NCBI GenBank assembly: GCA_947311845.1
Contig: CAMZMU010000055.1
Location: 25,383,369 to 25,447,368 of the forward strand
Origin: Poa pratensis
Lineage: Eukaryota; Streptophyta; Magnoliopsida; Poales; Poaceae
Length of the DNA: 64,000 bases
Direction: 5' to 3'
Shown here: positions 32,766 through 44,003 of the stretch, piece after piece
Position numbering within the stretch: the stretch's first letter is position 1
Layout of the letters: each line of letters begins with the position of its first letter
Notes under the pieces: model-generated
Seen by the model: only the letters and a program-made list of their open reading frames with translations
Told to the model about the DNA's origin: nothing
Database searches by the model: none
Translations under genes and position numbers: made by a program

Positions 32766-35700
32766 ATGGCTCTTGAGACAAAACAAGCTGGTCTATGTAT
32801 CAAGAAAGTTTTGAGGCTCTCCATCAGAAAAAGCTACAGATGTGTCTCTGAACATCCAGTCCTTTTCAGTTTCGGTGTTTTGCTCTACTTATTGTACAGA
32901 TCTTCACCGGGTTTCTTTGCGTTCCTACTATCTTGTTCACCTGTAATTATATGTACTACTCTTCTCCTGGGGATCCTACTGAGTTATGGCGACACGAACC
33001 TACCTGAAGCTAGTGAGGATGCCAAGACTACTCCAGAGGTTTCAGCTGTTAAGGTTGGGAATTATTCAAGGGATGTTCACTTTGAGTCAGATCAGAGAAT
33101 TTCAGTTCATAGTTTTACAAATACTACAGAAAACCTAAAAGAAAGGGAAACTAAGCGGGCAGTGTCTGTCAGAGAGAGGTCTACTGGGCATGATGATGAT
33201 GTTCCTCTTCTGAGAAGAGCTGATGAAGAAGATGAGAAATTTGAATACCGTGACATACCTAAAACGTTAACTCCATTTCCTTCCATGGTCAATTTTCGGC
33301 ACGAGGTTGGGTTTGGGGTTGGTTTACCCTCTAACCAGGAAAAGGAATACACCGATTCATTTTTTGTGACAGATAAGGCTGATAGGCACACCAGCTTATT
33401 TGAAGGTCTGAATGAGAAGGGTGCATCCTTTGATATGTTGTCATCCAGTGAGAATGTTCATAAACATGCTGAAATGTTGGAGAATCTGAATCAAGCAGCT
33501 AGCAAAGTAAGTGATATATCGGAAGAGAAGTCAACTGATGGGATAGCTGGAACTAGCAGACCAACTGATGAAGTTTCTGTCCACCAGAATACAATTCTTG
33601 ATGAGCTGAAGATTGATACTAGCAAGGCCGTTCAGGACAACCTCCTCGATTCCTCTCTTGGTTCACCATGGGCAACAGTTGGAAGTGATGATGGTTCATC
33701 AGGTTTTGACTCTGATGGGGCTGAGAGTTCTTCACCTGATGCTTCAATGACTGACATTGCACCAGTTCTTGATGAGATTGACCCTCTTCTAGGTTCTGAT
33801 TTCACTCGTCCTGATCCCATTCCCAACGATGATTCAGACACTGATTCACATGTGTCCTCAGAGGATCATCAAACTGATGATGATAGTAATGATGAGGATG
33901 GCAACAATGATGCTAAAGATAGTGGTGAGGAGAACAAGAAAGATGAAGGTCAGGAAGCTGCATTTATTTGGACAGCAGACGATGCAAAGAATCTGATGGA
34001 TCTTGGATATTCTGAGATGGAAAGGAACCGTAGGTTGGAGATTTTGATGGTTAGGCGAAGATCCAGGAAGAACATCATATTTGAAATTGACAATAACTCG
34101 ATTGATGTCAATGGCAACGACTCTGGGAAAACTGTAGATGACTTATCTCGCTTCCATGCACAAGTACCACATATCTCAGTTACAAGGAGGAATCCATTTG
34201 ACCTTCCTTATGATCCTGAAGAAGCGGCAATTCCTGGCTCAGCTCCCTCAATCCTGCATGCTAGAAAGAACCCATTTGATTTTCTTGAGCATTCCAGTGA
34301 AAGTGGCGTATCTGCACATGATAATTCGAGCCCTGGAGAATCACCACCAACTTCTCACCGTGAAATCTTCAGAAGGCACGAGAGCTTCAACTTTGGAACT
34401 AAAGATGCTACCCAGGAGAGACGTTTGTCTAGACTGAAGCCATATTTTGTCCCTGAGACAGTGGAAGGGAGCACTAGTAATTTCCAAAGGCAGTTCAGTG
34501 ACAAGAGTGAGTCTAAACTGAGTTCTGTTACTGAATCTGATATGGCTTCTTCGGTTACTGACCAGGAAGACCACCAGGACCTCGATGAAATGGATGTGCA
34601 TACGGAGCAGGTGTCACCAGCTCTCCTGAGACAGGACAGTGACCAGGCAGATGCTGGAAGTGAATGCTCAGATAGTATCAACTCCGTGGATGTTGAACTA
34701 GACCATAGCGACATTGATGAGCGCGAGATTTCTCTACATCATTTTGTCTTCGAAAGATCGCAAGAAAGAGAAGCATCTCTTTCCTCAGCAAAAGGGAAGG
34801 GCCATGATGAAGATGACATGCTCAATTCAGATGGAAATTCCACGACGCCGCTTAATCCAGTCACTGACCTGCTTAGCTGGGAAGATGGAGATGGTAAGCA
34901 AGTTTCAACTAACCTCTTTGTGTAACAAATGGATATTTGCCACCCACACCTTTATTTGAACATTATCCTGGTATGCAGGTGAGAGCTTCCTTGGTGCTAA
35001 GCCTTCCATGGCACCAGACACAACAGTTGAATTCTCAGAATGGCTTGCCTCTCCCAGGCCAGCTGAAGAGCATGAGTTGGGATCAGGGGACCTTTGTCTT
35101 GGTGCGACCAATATAGCCGAGGAAGATGGAGATGCTGTTTTTAGGTCCTATTCAAACGATGAAATCCCACAAGAAAATCTGATTTATGGATCTCTGGACT
35201 TGCTAATTGATTTTGAGAAGGAAGCATTGCCTGCGATATCTATGGACCTTCATCCTATCCCTGAGGAGAGGGTTGTCGAGAACTTCAATATGCAAGAAAA
35301 GCATGAAACTGCAATATTTACTGATTCTGGTAGTGCATTGACCGACCTGCATGTAATTGAAGAGCACTTTGATGTTTCATCCGAAGTAAGCCCGAGCTCT
35401 GCGGTTGTTTCCTTATCTCCTCCTGAAGTGAGTGATTCCATCCAATCGCTGGTTGAGCCTAAAGATATCTCAAACCCATTCTTTTCCGTGGCTTCTGAAC
35501 CTGAGAGGATAGATATGGTTGATATGAAGGAAGAAATAACTTCAGCTTATCTACTTGATTCTGATGATGATGATGCTGATAAAATATATCCTGAGCCTTT
35601 AGAGGATAACGGTATTGATGAAAGTTTCCTGTCGGAATTAGATGCGGTGGGGGACTTCCGGGTAGAACCAATGAGACTGAATCAGCAGGTGCCTGATCTT

Positions 35701-36608
35701 AGCTCCCATGCCGACAACCCTGCTGGTGGTGTTACTGAAGACTACTTGATTAACCTCAAACTTCTGACGGGAATACCACGTCAGTTGCCAGTGCATTAGA
35801 CTCTGGCAAGCTATCCCCATTGGCTGATTACCTAAGTGGTCCTGAATTTAGTTGGTCATTACGGACATCTCATGATGACCCTGAGCAGACTGTCTACAAT
35901 CCTCGGCGAAGGATTCTTGAAGGAAGTCCTTTTGAAGCAATGAACACAGAGTTCAGAGTACCACGCGATGTGACAGAAGTCACAGAAGTATCTTCAGTCA
36001 ATACACCGTCAGAAGCATACTTAGCAGTTGGAGCAAGTGAACTGGGGGTTTCTACAAATGAGCCGGTGACAAGTACAACTGATGCTGAGATAATGGCTGT
36101 TGATGCCAAGTCTTTGGAGGACATAGAGACAGCCTTTAAACAAGCGAGTGATGGTGTTGACGAGCCCAGCCTGGACGCTGAAACCTCGCTTGTCTCACGT
36201 GTTGAGGTCGACTCAGACCCCTTAGAGGTATCTGGAGAGTTACATGTCATTGACGCAAAATCTGTCGATGACATTTATGCTGCTTTGAAGGAACACTCTG
36301 GCCTTGATGTGAATAGTTGCTTGGAACAAGACGAAGATAAAGATGGCTGTGGAGAGACCGCAGAATTTGCAACGCAAGATAATCTTCAAGAAGGTACACA
36401 TGCTCAAAGCCTGCATTTGGCTACGGATGATAGGCAGCCTGAACTAATGAAGACTGCAAGCAACATGAGTAGTACTGACCCAAACACCCTCGATGACGAC
36501 GTAAATGCAGTGTTCGACAAGCTCTCTGATAGCCACGAGGAGAGTACTGTAAAGGCAACGGAGTCGGATGATGCTTGCAAAAATAGAGAGGCAAGTGAAC
36601 AACATTGA
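32766..36608 (+). CDS. Large plant-specific membrane-anchored acidic protein (At5g17910-like), unknown function
   Basis: Two coding exons, 32766-34893 and 34979-36608, separated by an 86-base intron. The N-terminus has hydrophobic segments (about residues 27-70: VLFSFGVLLYLLY, then FFAFLLSCSPVIICTTLLLGILL), so it is probably membrane anchored. The rest is long, acidic and Ser/Asp-rich. The best conserved blocks are RRLEILMVRRRSRKN and the repeated RRNPFDLPYDPEEAAIPGSAPSIL / RKNPFDF motifs. This architecture matches a conserved plant family; as I recall, Arabidopsis At5g17910 belongs to it under a misleading cardiomyopathy-associated name. Its function is not known to me. One base is missing near 35757-35763 after DYLINLK: the first frame stops at 35799 and the true frame (SDGNTTSVASALDSGKL) continues to a stop at 36606-36608. 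With one base added it would be about 1252 residues. A GTG-led upstream extension (from 32739) is in frame but is unlikely to be the start. Confidence 0.85.
34894..34978 (+). other. Intron of the membrane-anchored protein gene
   Basis: Donor GTAAGC, acceptor TATGCAG. It splits the Gly codon of DGDG/ESFLG. Confidence 0.85.
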
Positions 36609-37149
36609 ATTACTATCACCCGATCGGTGAAAGAGAAATGCAACCGGATGCAATGTTAACCAAGTTGGAACAGATCCTCCTTGATTGCAGGAGGTTATTC
36701 TTGGTTAACTGATGCATCACTCTTTTCAGCTCCATGGTACTTCTGTTCTACGTATAGTTGTCCAAATACGAAGTTTTGCTATAGATTTTTGTGGATGATC
36801 TTTTTTCTCCGTTTGAGGTTTAAGGTTTTTGACCGTTTGTATTCAGCTTGATTTGTTGGTCCCTTTTTTTAATTCTCCCCTCCTCTGTCTGTAGTTTGTT
36901 TGCTCGGGCAGTGTGGTGCGGTACCAGGGAGAGAGAGAACAATGGATTCTATCATGTAACGTAGAATTATTTCGCTACTTGATGGAACTGAGAGAGTGTT
37001 TATGTAAGAGAACTTGTGCAGTTGGAATTAGAGGAAGTACATAAGGCTAAGTGCTTTGCTTGCCGTCGATTCTTTCAGTTGTGTTGAGATTGCTACTTTC
37101 GAAATGTATGTGTGAATATAAGATCCTTTCTTCGAGTGGAATTTCTGCA
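36609..37149 (+). other. 3' UTR and downstream region of the membrane-anchored protein gene
   Basis: T-rich, no ORF. No perfect AATAAA is seen near the expected end. Confidence 0.4.
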
Positions 37150-37156
37150 CCCGACC

Positions 37157-37502
37157 TCCAGTGCTCCTGCCACTTCAAAAAATTCAAAAACTATATTTAA
37201 ATGTTTCAAAAAAATCTGAAAATAATCATGCATGTTTTCCATGATCTATCCTATAGACGTGCAAAATTACAGTGCGAAATACTTTATATTTCGACCTACA
37301 CAATGACAAATTCACAGATCTGATTAAAGTTCAAATCTACAAATTTTGTCATTTTTGTGTAGACTATAATATAAAGAGTTTTGCATTGAGATTTTGCACG
37401 TTTCTAGTATGCATCATTGAGAACATGCATGATTTTTTTAGATTTTTTTGAAACTTTAATATTTTTCGAATTTTTTAAAGTGGCAGGAGCACGGGAGCTC
37501 AG
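37157..37502. mobile_element. Foldback MITE-like element (~345 bp)
   Basis: The left end CTCCAGTGCTCCTGCCACTT and the right end AAGTGGCAGGAGCACGGGAG are inverted repeats, and the similarity continues along most of each ~170-bp half (GCATGCATGTTTTC... against the reverse of ...GAACATGCATGATT). The whole element can fold on itself. I did not find a clear target duplication, so the superfamily is open. Confidence 0.65.
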
Positions 37503-37800
37503 GAGTAAAAACTACTTTCCGCCTTTTTTTTCTTTGTTTCTTTCTGAAAGACAGTGAATTTGATGAGTAGATCACACTGTCAAGTTTTACGGCATTTAAT
37601 GTGCTTATTCTGCCTGCAAAGTTCTTCTATGCCTCATGAACAGATGAGACAGAACACCCTGTTGGCCACTGAATTCAGCACGGTATCACACCAAACATAC
37701 CCTGTCGTGCTTCTGAGTTGATCCCTGTATCTGCAAATACTCCTCACGGCGTTTACCTATTTGTACATTCTGTGTGATGTTGCTGAATAATTTGTTTCTA

Positions 37801-37882
37801 CTCTCTCCGTTCGGAAAAGGATGTCACAAAAATGAACTATAGATAGACCATTTTTGTGACATCCTTTTTCGAACGGAGGGAG
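37801..37882. mobile_element. Stowaway MITE (82 bp)
   Basis: Inverted ends CTCTCTCCGTTCGGAAAAGG / CCTTTTTCGAACGGAGGGAG with TA at both sides (37799-37800, 37883-37884). Confidence 0.9.
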
Positions 37883-37987
37883 TAATATTTATTTTTTAGT
37901 TTATCTTGTTCGGTACCAATGCCACAGAAAGTATATATATTGCAGGGCAGACCCATTTGATATTGTAAGAATAATCAACATGTCTCG

Positions 37988-38086
37988 TTTTTTTTTTTTA
38001 GAACAGTGGGGCAAAATCTTTGCCCCAACCATTTATTAAGGAGAAGGTGTCCGATTTATTAGTGGAAAAAACCTGGCGAAAACCAA
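37988..38086 (-). mobile_element. Very short 5'-truncated LINE insertion
   Basis: A T run (37988-37999) at the left is the A tail of a minus-strand insertion. The flanks repeat AACATGTCTCG plus T's (37977-37987 and 38086-38096), a duplication of 11 to 17 bases. The ~95-bp body ends with GGGGCAAAGATTTTGCCCC on the minus strand, typical of LINE 3' UTR ends. Confidence 0.72.
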
Positions 38087-38432
38087 ACATGTCTCGTTTT
38101 TTATGTTTTTCTAGGAGTAGTTTTGAAGCAAGAGTACACTGGTTTGGTTTTGTCTCTGATTTAGCCAGTAGTGGAGTAGTACCAGGCACGTCGAGGAAGA
38201 CGCGGCACGGCCTCCTCGCCGGCAGCGGGTGGAACGTGGGCACGCACTCATCACCTGGCCATGGTCCATGGACCATCCGTGTACCAGCTTTCCTCCGTCC
38301 AGCTGCCGCCTGCCGGGCTACTCTGACCAGTGACCACTGCGTAAATACTGGAGCTTATCTGATGTGACGTGTTTGACCAATCTGCTTGGTGCTTTGCTAA
38401 GGGCAATTTCAACAAGCCTACGCAAACATATA

Positions 38433-38556
38433 CTCCCTCTGTTCGGAAATAGATGTCTTGCATTTGTCTAGATTCGGATGTAGGTAGACATATTTTAGTA
38501 TACACATACATCCAAATTTGGACAAATAGAAGACATCTATTTCCGAACGGAGGGAG
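38433..38556. mobile_element. Stowaway MITE (124 bp)
   Basis: Ends CTCCCTCTGTTCGGAAATAG / CTATTTCCGAACGGAGGGAG, TA on both sides (38431-38432, 38557-38558). Confidence 0.92.
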
Positions 38557-38859
38557 TAGGTCTGATTGAATCGCCAAACCGACACCTCCGGTCCACGCGT
38601 GTCCTTTGTGTCAACGAGTGCACCCAACGGCGCCACACACTTCAGTTTTTTTTCCTGGGACAAATTTAACCAGGCCATACATGGACCGTTTTGCGGGAGG
38701 GGTACAAACGGGCTTTTTACAATAATAGAAACAAAAAAAAGATGGCCACGACTAGTCCTCGTAGCCGGCCGCTGGAGCCTACTCCTCCTTGTCGTCCGAT
38801 GGGTTGAGGATGACGTAGTCGGGGGCCTAGTAGAGATGCGGCGGTGGCTCCGCCGTTGC

Positions 38860-39693
38860 CTAGTGTGGAGGGGTGGCTGGGCCCTGGTTCTGCTCCGGGA
38901 CCAGGTCGTCCGGGTCACCGTTCCACGCCCAGATCTGGCTGTTCAGCGGCGCGAACGAGGCCGGCAGCGCTTGCTCCTGCTGCTGCCGCTGGTACTGCTC
39001 TAGCAACTGCCGCTGTTGTCGCTCTGCCTCCATTGACGCCGCCTGAGCCTCCGCCGCGAACTGATGGAGGGTCGCGTCAAGCCCTTGCCAGCGGGCCAAC
39101 TCGTCTGTGTGGATAGTGAGGAGGGACTCGCCAACGCGGCCTTGTAGTCGGGGTCCACCTCCTTGACCTCTTCCTTCACCACCGACGCCGGTGGAGCACG
39201 ACCGCGAGCAGGAGCACAACGGTACTGGGGGGAGGGGGGGAGGGAGACTCCGGTGAAGAACGCGGCCCGCTTGTGCGGCTTGGGCGCCGAAGTACGAGCG
39301 ACGACGCATGTCGTGCTCGTTGTCAAACCATGTGTCCCAATAGGGACTGTTCTCGGCGAACGCCAGGTGGTTGACGAGTTCGGCATGGAGCTGGGCCCTG
39401 CGCTCCCGGATCTCCTTGGTACGGGCGGCACCGCTCGTCGGCATCGGTGGCACCGGAATCCTCTCGGGATTCAAATGCCAGAGATCTAGCAGGTGTGCGT
39501 CCGACCACGGTACGGTGGCACGGCGCGACGACGCTGGCCCGACGAGGAGCTCGCCTTCTTGTCGTGCTTGCCCTTCCCTAGCCACTTCCTCGTGGTGACG
39601 GCTGGCGGTGGCAGCGACGGTGGCTAGGGTTGCGGTTGGCGGCGGGGGAGCCGAGTAGGGACGGGAAGTGGTTGGGTCCCTATCCGCACGCAC
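38860..39693 (-). CDS. Transposon-associated hypothetical protein, 277 residues
   Basis: An open frame with a conserved-looking core, WHLNPERIPVPPMPTSG followed by REIRERRAQL-like text and SPYWDTWFDNEHDMRRR, then Ala/Gln-rich sequence (AERQQRQLLEQYQRQQQEQ). I recall similar proteins as numerous, mostly uncharacterised grass sequences near DNA transposons; no biochemical domain is recognised. It directly precedes Harbinger element 3 (starts 39866), but clear TIRs of its own were not found. It could be a real transposon accessory gene or a degenerate copy; expression is unknown. Confidence 0.45.
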   Translation of the reverse strand: MRADRDPTTSRPYSAPPPPTATLATVAATASRHHEEVAREGQARQEGELLVGPASSRRATVPWSDAHLLDLWHLNPERIPVPPMPTSGAARTKEIRERRAQLHAELVNHLAFAENSPYWDTWFDNEHDMRRRSYFGAQAAQAGRVLHRSLPPPLPPVPLCSCSRSCSTGVGGEGRGQGGGPRLQGRVGESLLTIHTDELARWQGLDATLHQFAAEAQAASMEAERQQRQLLEQYQRQQQEQALPASFAPLNSQIWAWNGDPDDLVPEQNQGPATPPH

Positions 39694-39865
39694 CCAGGCA
39701 TTAAAAAGGACGCCAGGGGATAGCGACCGTCGCCTGGGTCGCTGCTAGGTGGGCTCGGGGAGGACACTGAACGGACACGCGAACGGTACGACGCTGTCCG
39801 TGGAAACATACACCTGGGCGGTCCAACTCAATCCAAACAGACATGCTCGGACTCTGTTGCCCTAA

Positions 39866-42118
39866 GGGCACCTCCAACGGGCTGGCGCATACGGACACCA
39901 AAATGTGTCCGATTTGGTCCGTTTGGGGGCGGACCGCGGACACATTTTGGGCCTTTGTCCGTTTGGGGTGGAGGTGCCCCCAACGGCCTGGCGCAAAAAC
40001 TGGCCTAAAAAAACATTGTGAAACAAAGTTCATGAAAACAATGAAATGATTCAATGTTCAAAATACAAATAGTTCAAAATACAAATTGGTTCAAATAACA
40101 TGATAAATAGAAATAGGACATCAGACGTTCTCGCGATCACGGATCATCTTTTGTTTTTTGAGGATCCATGCTCTTTGCTCCGGGTCCATGATGGTCAAGT
40201 CGGCCATCATGATCCGGTTCTCCTCGGCAACCATCGCGAGCTTCACGCGGTTCTCCTCGGCAACCATCGCGAGCTTCACGCGGTTCTCCTCGGCCTTGAT
40301 CTTCTCTTGCTCGATCTCGAGCTTCTTTCTTGTCATCTCCAAATAGCATGCCATGGCTTCCTCCTTGTCCTTGCGTTTCTCGACATACCTTGCGGCGGTG
40401 GACTCTTCCTTGCCGGCGATCAACGACTTGAACGTCTCCTCCAATTGTGCCGCCGCCGCCTCACGCTTCAAGTCTTGTGCTGAGGACTTGTGTCCTCTAG
40501 GTCGGACAGCCCGGGACCCCGAGCTTTGACCGGCAAGCACATCGTCGTCTTCATCGTTGCCTCTTTTCTTCGATCCATCGCCGCCCCCTTTCTTCATGGA
40601 GTTGTAGAGCTCTTGCCATTTTGGACAACCCTTGATCATGTCTCAACAATGGGTCAATGTGAACTTGGTCTTGAAGACCTTCTTGTGGTACTCCATTGCT
40701 TGAAGGATCTTGTCCTCAACACCAAAGCCGCTCACCGGCCGGTTCTTGACATGCTCGTAGGTCGCTTGGAATTTGCAACACTCGGCCGAAATGTGTTGCC
40801 ACCTCTTTGTGAGAGAGCCCTCGTTGCGAACACTCTCAATCCTGTATGGGGGCAACTTCCTTTGCTCATGGAAATGCTTGTGACACCTAAACCAAAAGGC
40901 CGAGCCTCTTTGTTGGGCACCCCATTTTGCATTTTGCCCACAAGTCATCCAAGACTCGCAAAGAACTTGGTCCTCTTTGTCCGTGTACGACGCCGTGCGG
41001 ATATTCTTCCTTTTGAGGCTCGCCGCGATTCGAGCGTGCTCCTCGTCGACATCGAGTGGCTCATCGTCAATGTCGACCACATCGGCCTCCGTCTCGGGCA
41101 TGGTCGCGTTGGGGTCTTGTGTCTCGGCGTCGGCCGGGTCGAACATGCCCGCCGTCGGGTCTTGTGTTTCGGCGTTGGCTGGGTCGAAGTAGTTGCCGTC
41201 GTTGATCATGTCCTGCATGACATCGTCGTTGAACATGAGGGCACGGGCCTCGGGCATGGTCATCTTGCCCGCCATGGACTTCGATTTGCAACGCAGCCGC
41301 CCGTCGTCGGCACTCGGGGTGAAGTTGAGGTCGAGCGCCTTCGGCTCCACCGGGACCGAGGAAATCTCCGGCGAGGGTTCACGGGACCCCAGCCGCGACG
41401 CTGGGTGATAGGCGGCGGCCGGTGAGGGCGTCGAGTGGCCTGGGAACGAGGATCTTGGCGGCCTCACTTTGGCGGAGGAGACCGAGCTTCCGGCCGATGC
41501 GACCACAGTGGGGGAGAGGCCGGCAGCACCAGCAAAAGCCCCTGCAAATACCTCCCCCTTGAGGAGAAGCACAGCTCGTGCGGCGACCTGGGCCGCGATG
41601 AAGTCGGCGTTCGCTTGGGCCTAGATGGCGGCGAGCCTCTCCTTCTCCTCGGCCGCTGCCTTGGCGGCCTTTGGCTCGGCCAACCGCTCCCGAGTCCTCT
41701 CCCTCCGGACTTGTCGCTTGCCCGACTCTGGCTTCCGGTCCTTCTTCACCACCAGTAGGGCGGCGCCGGCAGCGGCCGTGGTTTTGGACAACCCGTCCTC
41801 CATCGAGGGGCAAAGGCTAGGGCGGCGGCGGCGGCTGGGCAAGGGCTAGGGCGGTCGTGGGAGGGTTTGGGAACGAATGGGATGGGGAGAGAATGTGTGG
41901 CTGGCCATTGGGCCCGAGGCGGACAGGGAGGACAAAGGGGCGGACCGAGAGGCTGTCCGTCCCGCCCCAAAGCTGGACCAAAGTTGGGCCGCGTTTGGGG
42001 CGAAATCAGGTGTCCGGACATTAGTCCCTTTGCGCCAGCCCGTTGGAGCACCGCCCATGTCCGTTCGGACATAAACGGACTGGGCTGGTCCGTATGCGCC
42101 AGCCCGTTTGAGGTGCCC
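39866..42118 (-). mobile_element. Harbinger-type element 3 carrying only a Myb/SANT-like gene
   Basis: The left end GGGCACCTCCAACGGGCTGG and the right end CCAGCCCGTTTGAGGTGCCC are inverted repeats extending about 30 bp (to CGCATACGGAC). TAA flanks both sides (39863-39865, 42119-42121). The 2253-bp body contains one long minus-strand coding region (Myb/SANT-like) and no transposase. Confidence 0.88.
40121..41842 (-). pseudogene. Myb/SANT-like Harbinger accessory protein with two in-frame stops
   Basis: One minus-strand frame runs 41842-40121 (574 codons) and is interrupted only by TAG near 41623 and TGA at 40640-40642 (THC-stop-DMIKGCPKW, where Trp is expected). The middle part has a SANT/trihelix-like domain (YTDKEDQVLCESWM ... 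FWFRCHKHFHEQ ... RSLTKRWQ-type text ... VFKTKFTLTHC). The C-terminal part is a charged coiled coil of the type annotated as NAM-associated C-terminal domain. It includes a 33-bp unit present nearly three times in tandem near 40217-40290 (AEENRVKLAMV). PIF/Harbinger elements normally need a Myb-like protein next to the nuclease for import and end binding; this element carries only that part. Confidence 0.75.
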
Positions 42119-42386
42119 TAACAGATCATTGCGAACATTTGTCCATGTGCCCGTGCCGCCGCTGCCTCGTAAAATGCCCTGCCCGTGTGCCCGTGCCGCC
42201 GCTGGTTCTCGTTCCTAGCCGTCGAGACGCGTTGTGAGCTGCGAAACAGCTGCCGCCGCACACTCCAGCAGCTCATCTGCTCTTCACACTTACCATTACC
42301 ACTCGCAACATCAGACCGTACGTGCGAAAAATGTGTGTTCCCGTCACCGCGAAATGCAAAAACCACGGCACGCAGAGTGAAGCTAA

Positions 42387-44000
42387 GAGCATCTCCAACC
42401 GGAGGCCCCAAACCCACCCCAAACGTCCGGGCGGACAGCCCGGACAGGGTTTGGGCTAAAAACCACCACCCAAAGGAGGCCCTCAAAGCCGCCCCAAACG
42501 TCCGGGCGGTCCGGCACACCCCAAACCCAGCCCATATGTGGGGAGGGTTTGGGGAGGTCCGGACGCGCCCGGACAGGCCGCCACGTCGGACGCGGCCCAA
42601 CACGACCCCACATATATCCACAAAATCCCCACCCCAGTCGGAACCCTAGCTCTCACACTCTCCTCCGATCCCCTTTCCACTCCAACTCTCCTCCGTCCAC
42701 AGCTTCGACAATGGCCGGCTCCGGCAGCGAATCGACGGCCGAGCTGTACTGGCATGCGTTCGCGGAGGAGGAGGAGATTGGGAGCTGCCCCGGGCCGGAT
42801 GCCGCGGCGCCGTCTTCGGTGGCGGCGGCTCTTTGCAACGGCGCTGCGGGCAGTTCCGCCGCCACCGCCGCCACCGCGTCCAACGAACCAGTGGCGGCGC
42901 TTCCGCAGGTTCGCGCCTCCTTACCCCAATGTACATTTTAAGAGCCGATGTCCGATGCGTAATTTAGGAATTCGATGTTCGATGTACTCCGTAGGCCGTT
43001 CCTAGCGGTCCGGCGTACTCCGTCGGCGATGATAAGGTGTTGTGCAATGCGTGGTTGTCCACCCCGGAGGATTGTCAGACCGGAATCCACCACCCTGCTT
43101 CGTTTTGGGGCCGGATCGGTCAAGTTTTCAATGCAAACTCGGAAATTTTCCGGAACGAGGCCTCCCTCCGCCATAGATGGCGAAACATAGTGGCGGAAGT
43201 CAACAAGTTCGCCGGATGCTTTGCTCAAATGGGATCCGTAAGTTTTTATTGTTAAATTTTCTTCAATGCCGGATCCATTAGCTACGATTAATGGAGTACC
43301 TATTTCATTTTCATAGATGGATGATGCCATCCTACTGTACAACGCACTTGGGGGGAAGATGGAGACGACGGAGTGGAAGTTCGGCCATTGTTGGGAAGTA
43401 CTGAAGGATATCCCGATGGTGGACTACACGCCGGATGAGGAGAGGAGAGACATGATCCGCCGAGTGGAGAGCCAGGCTCGACAGGCACGGCGTGCTCGGC
43501 AAAGGGAACGCGAAACACGGGGACGTGTAGAGGCCGCCGCTCAAGCACGCCAACAGCAAGAGGAAGCCATCGCGAGAGCGGTCGCCATAGCGGTGGAAGC
43601 TGAACGTGAAGCCAACGCCGCACGGGACCTGGAACGTCAAGCCGGAGTTCGCCGGGCACGTCGCCGTCGCCAAAGAGAACGTGCCGCAGCGCAGGACAGC
43701 CGGGTTCTCCATGATCTGTGAGAGCGTGCCTCCGCTCCGGTGTGTCCAATGAACTGTGTCCGATTAATTTCTGTGTTGAACTATGTCCGTGGATGTTTGA
43801 ACTATGTTTATTCGTATGATCTTTGAACTATGATCTACGTTGCATGTCAATATGGTTTGGGGGGGGGGGGGGGGATTATTTGGGGGTTATGGTTGTATGA
43901 TACCAATTTTGGGGGCTGTCCGGTCACTGTCCGCGGACGCATCTGGACGCGTCCGGGCACAGTTTGAAAGCCGGATTTGGGGCTCCGCTTAGAGATGCTC
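42387..44000 (+). mobile_element. Harbinger-type element 4 carrying an intact Myb/SANT-like gene
   Basis: Left end GAGCATCTCCAACCGGAGGC, right end with GGCTCCGCTTAGAGATGCTC, TAA on both sides (42384-42386, 44001-44003). 1614 bp. The only gene is the three-exon Myb/SANT-like gene. A 16-G run lies at 43859-43874 near the right end. Confidence 0.85.
42711..43721 (+). CDS. Myb/SANT-like Harbinger accessory protein, apparently intact
   Basis: Three exons: 42711-42908, 42995-43237 and 43317-43721, all with GT/AG borders in phase 0, giving 281 residues without a stop. Exon 1 is a low-complexity acidic/Ala-rich leader (MAGSGSESTAELYW). Exon 2 carries the SANT/trihelix-like fold (GDDKVLCNAWLSTPED ... 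FWGRIGQVFN ... SLRHRWRNIVAEVNKF). Exon 3 starts with the C-terminal helix block (MDDAILLYNALGG, FGHCWEVLKDIP) and continues as a long Arg/Ala/Glu coiled coil. A TATA-like ACATATATCC lies near 42609. The protein probably binds DNA and could serve transposases encoded elsewhere. No transposase lies within the element. Confidence 0.75.
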
Positions 44001-44003
44001 TAA

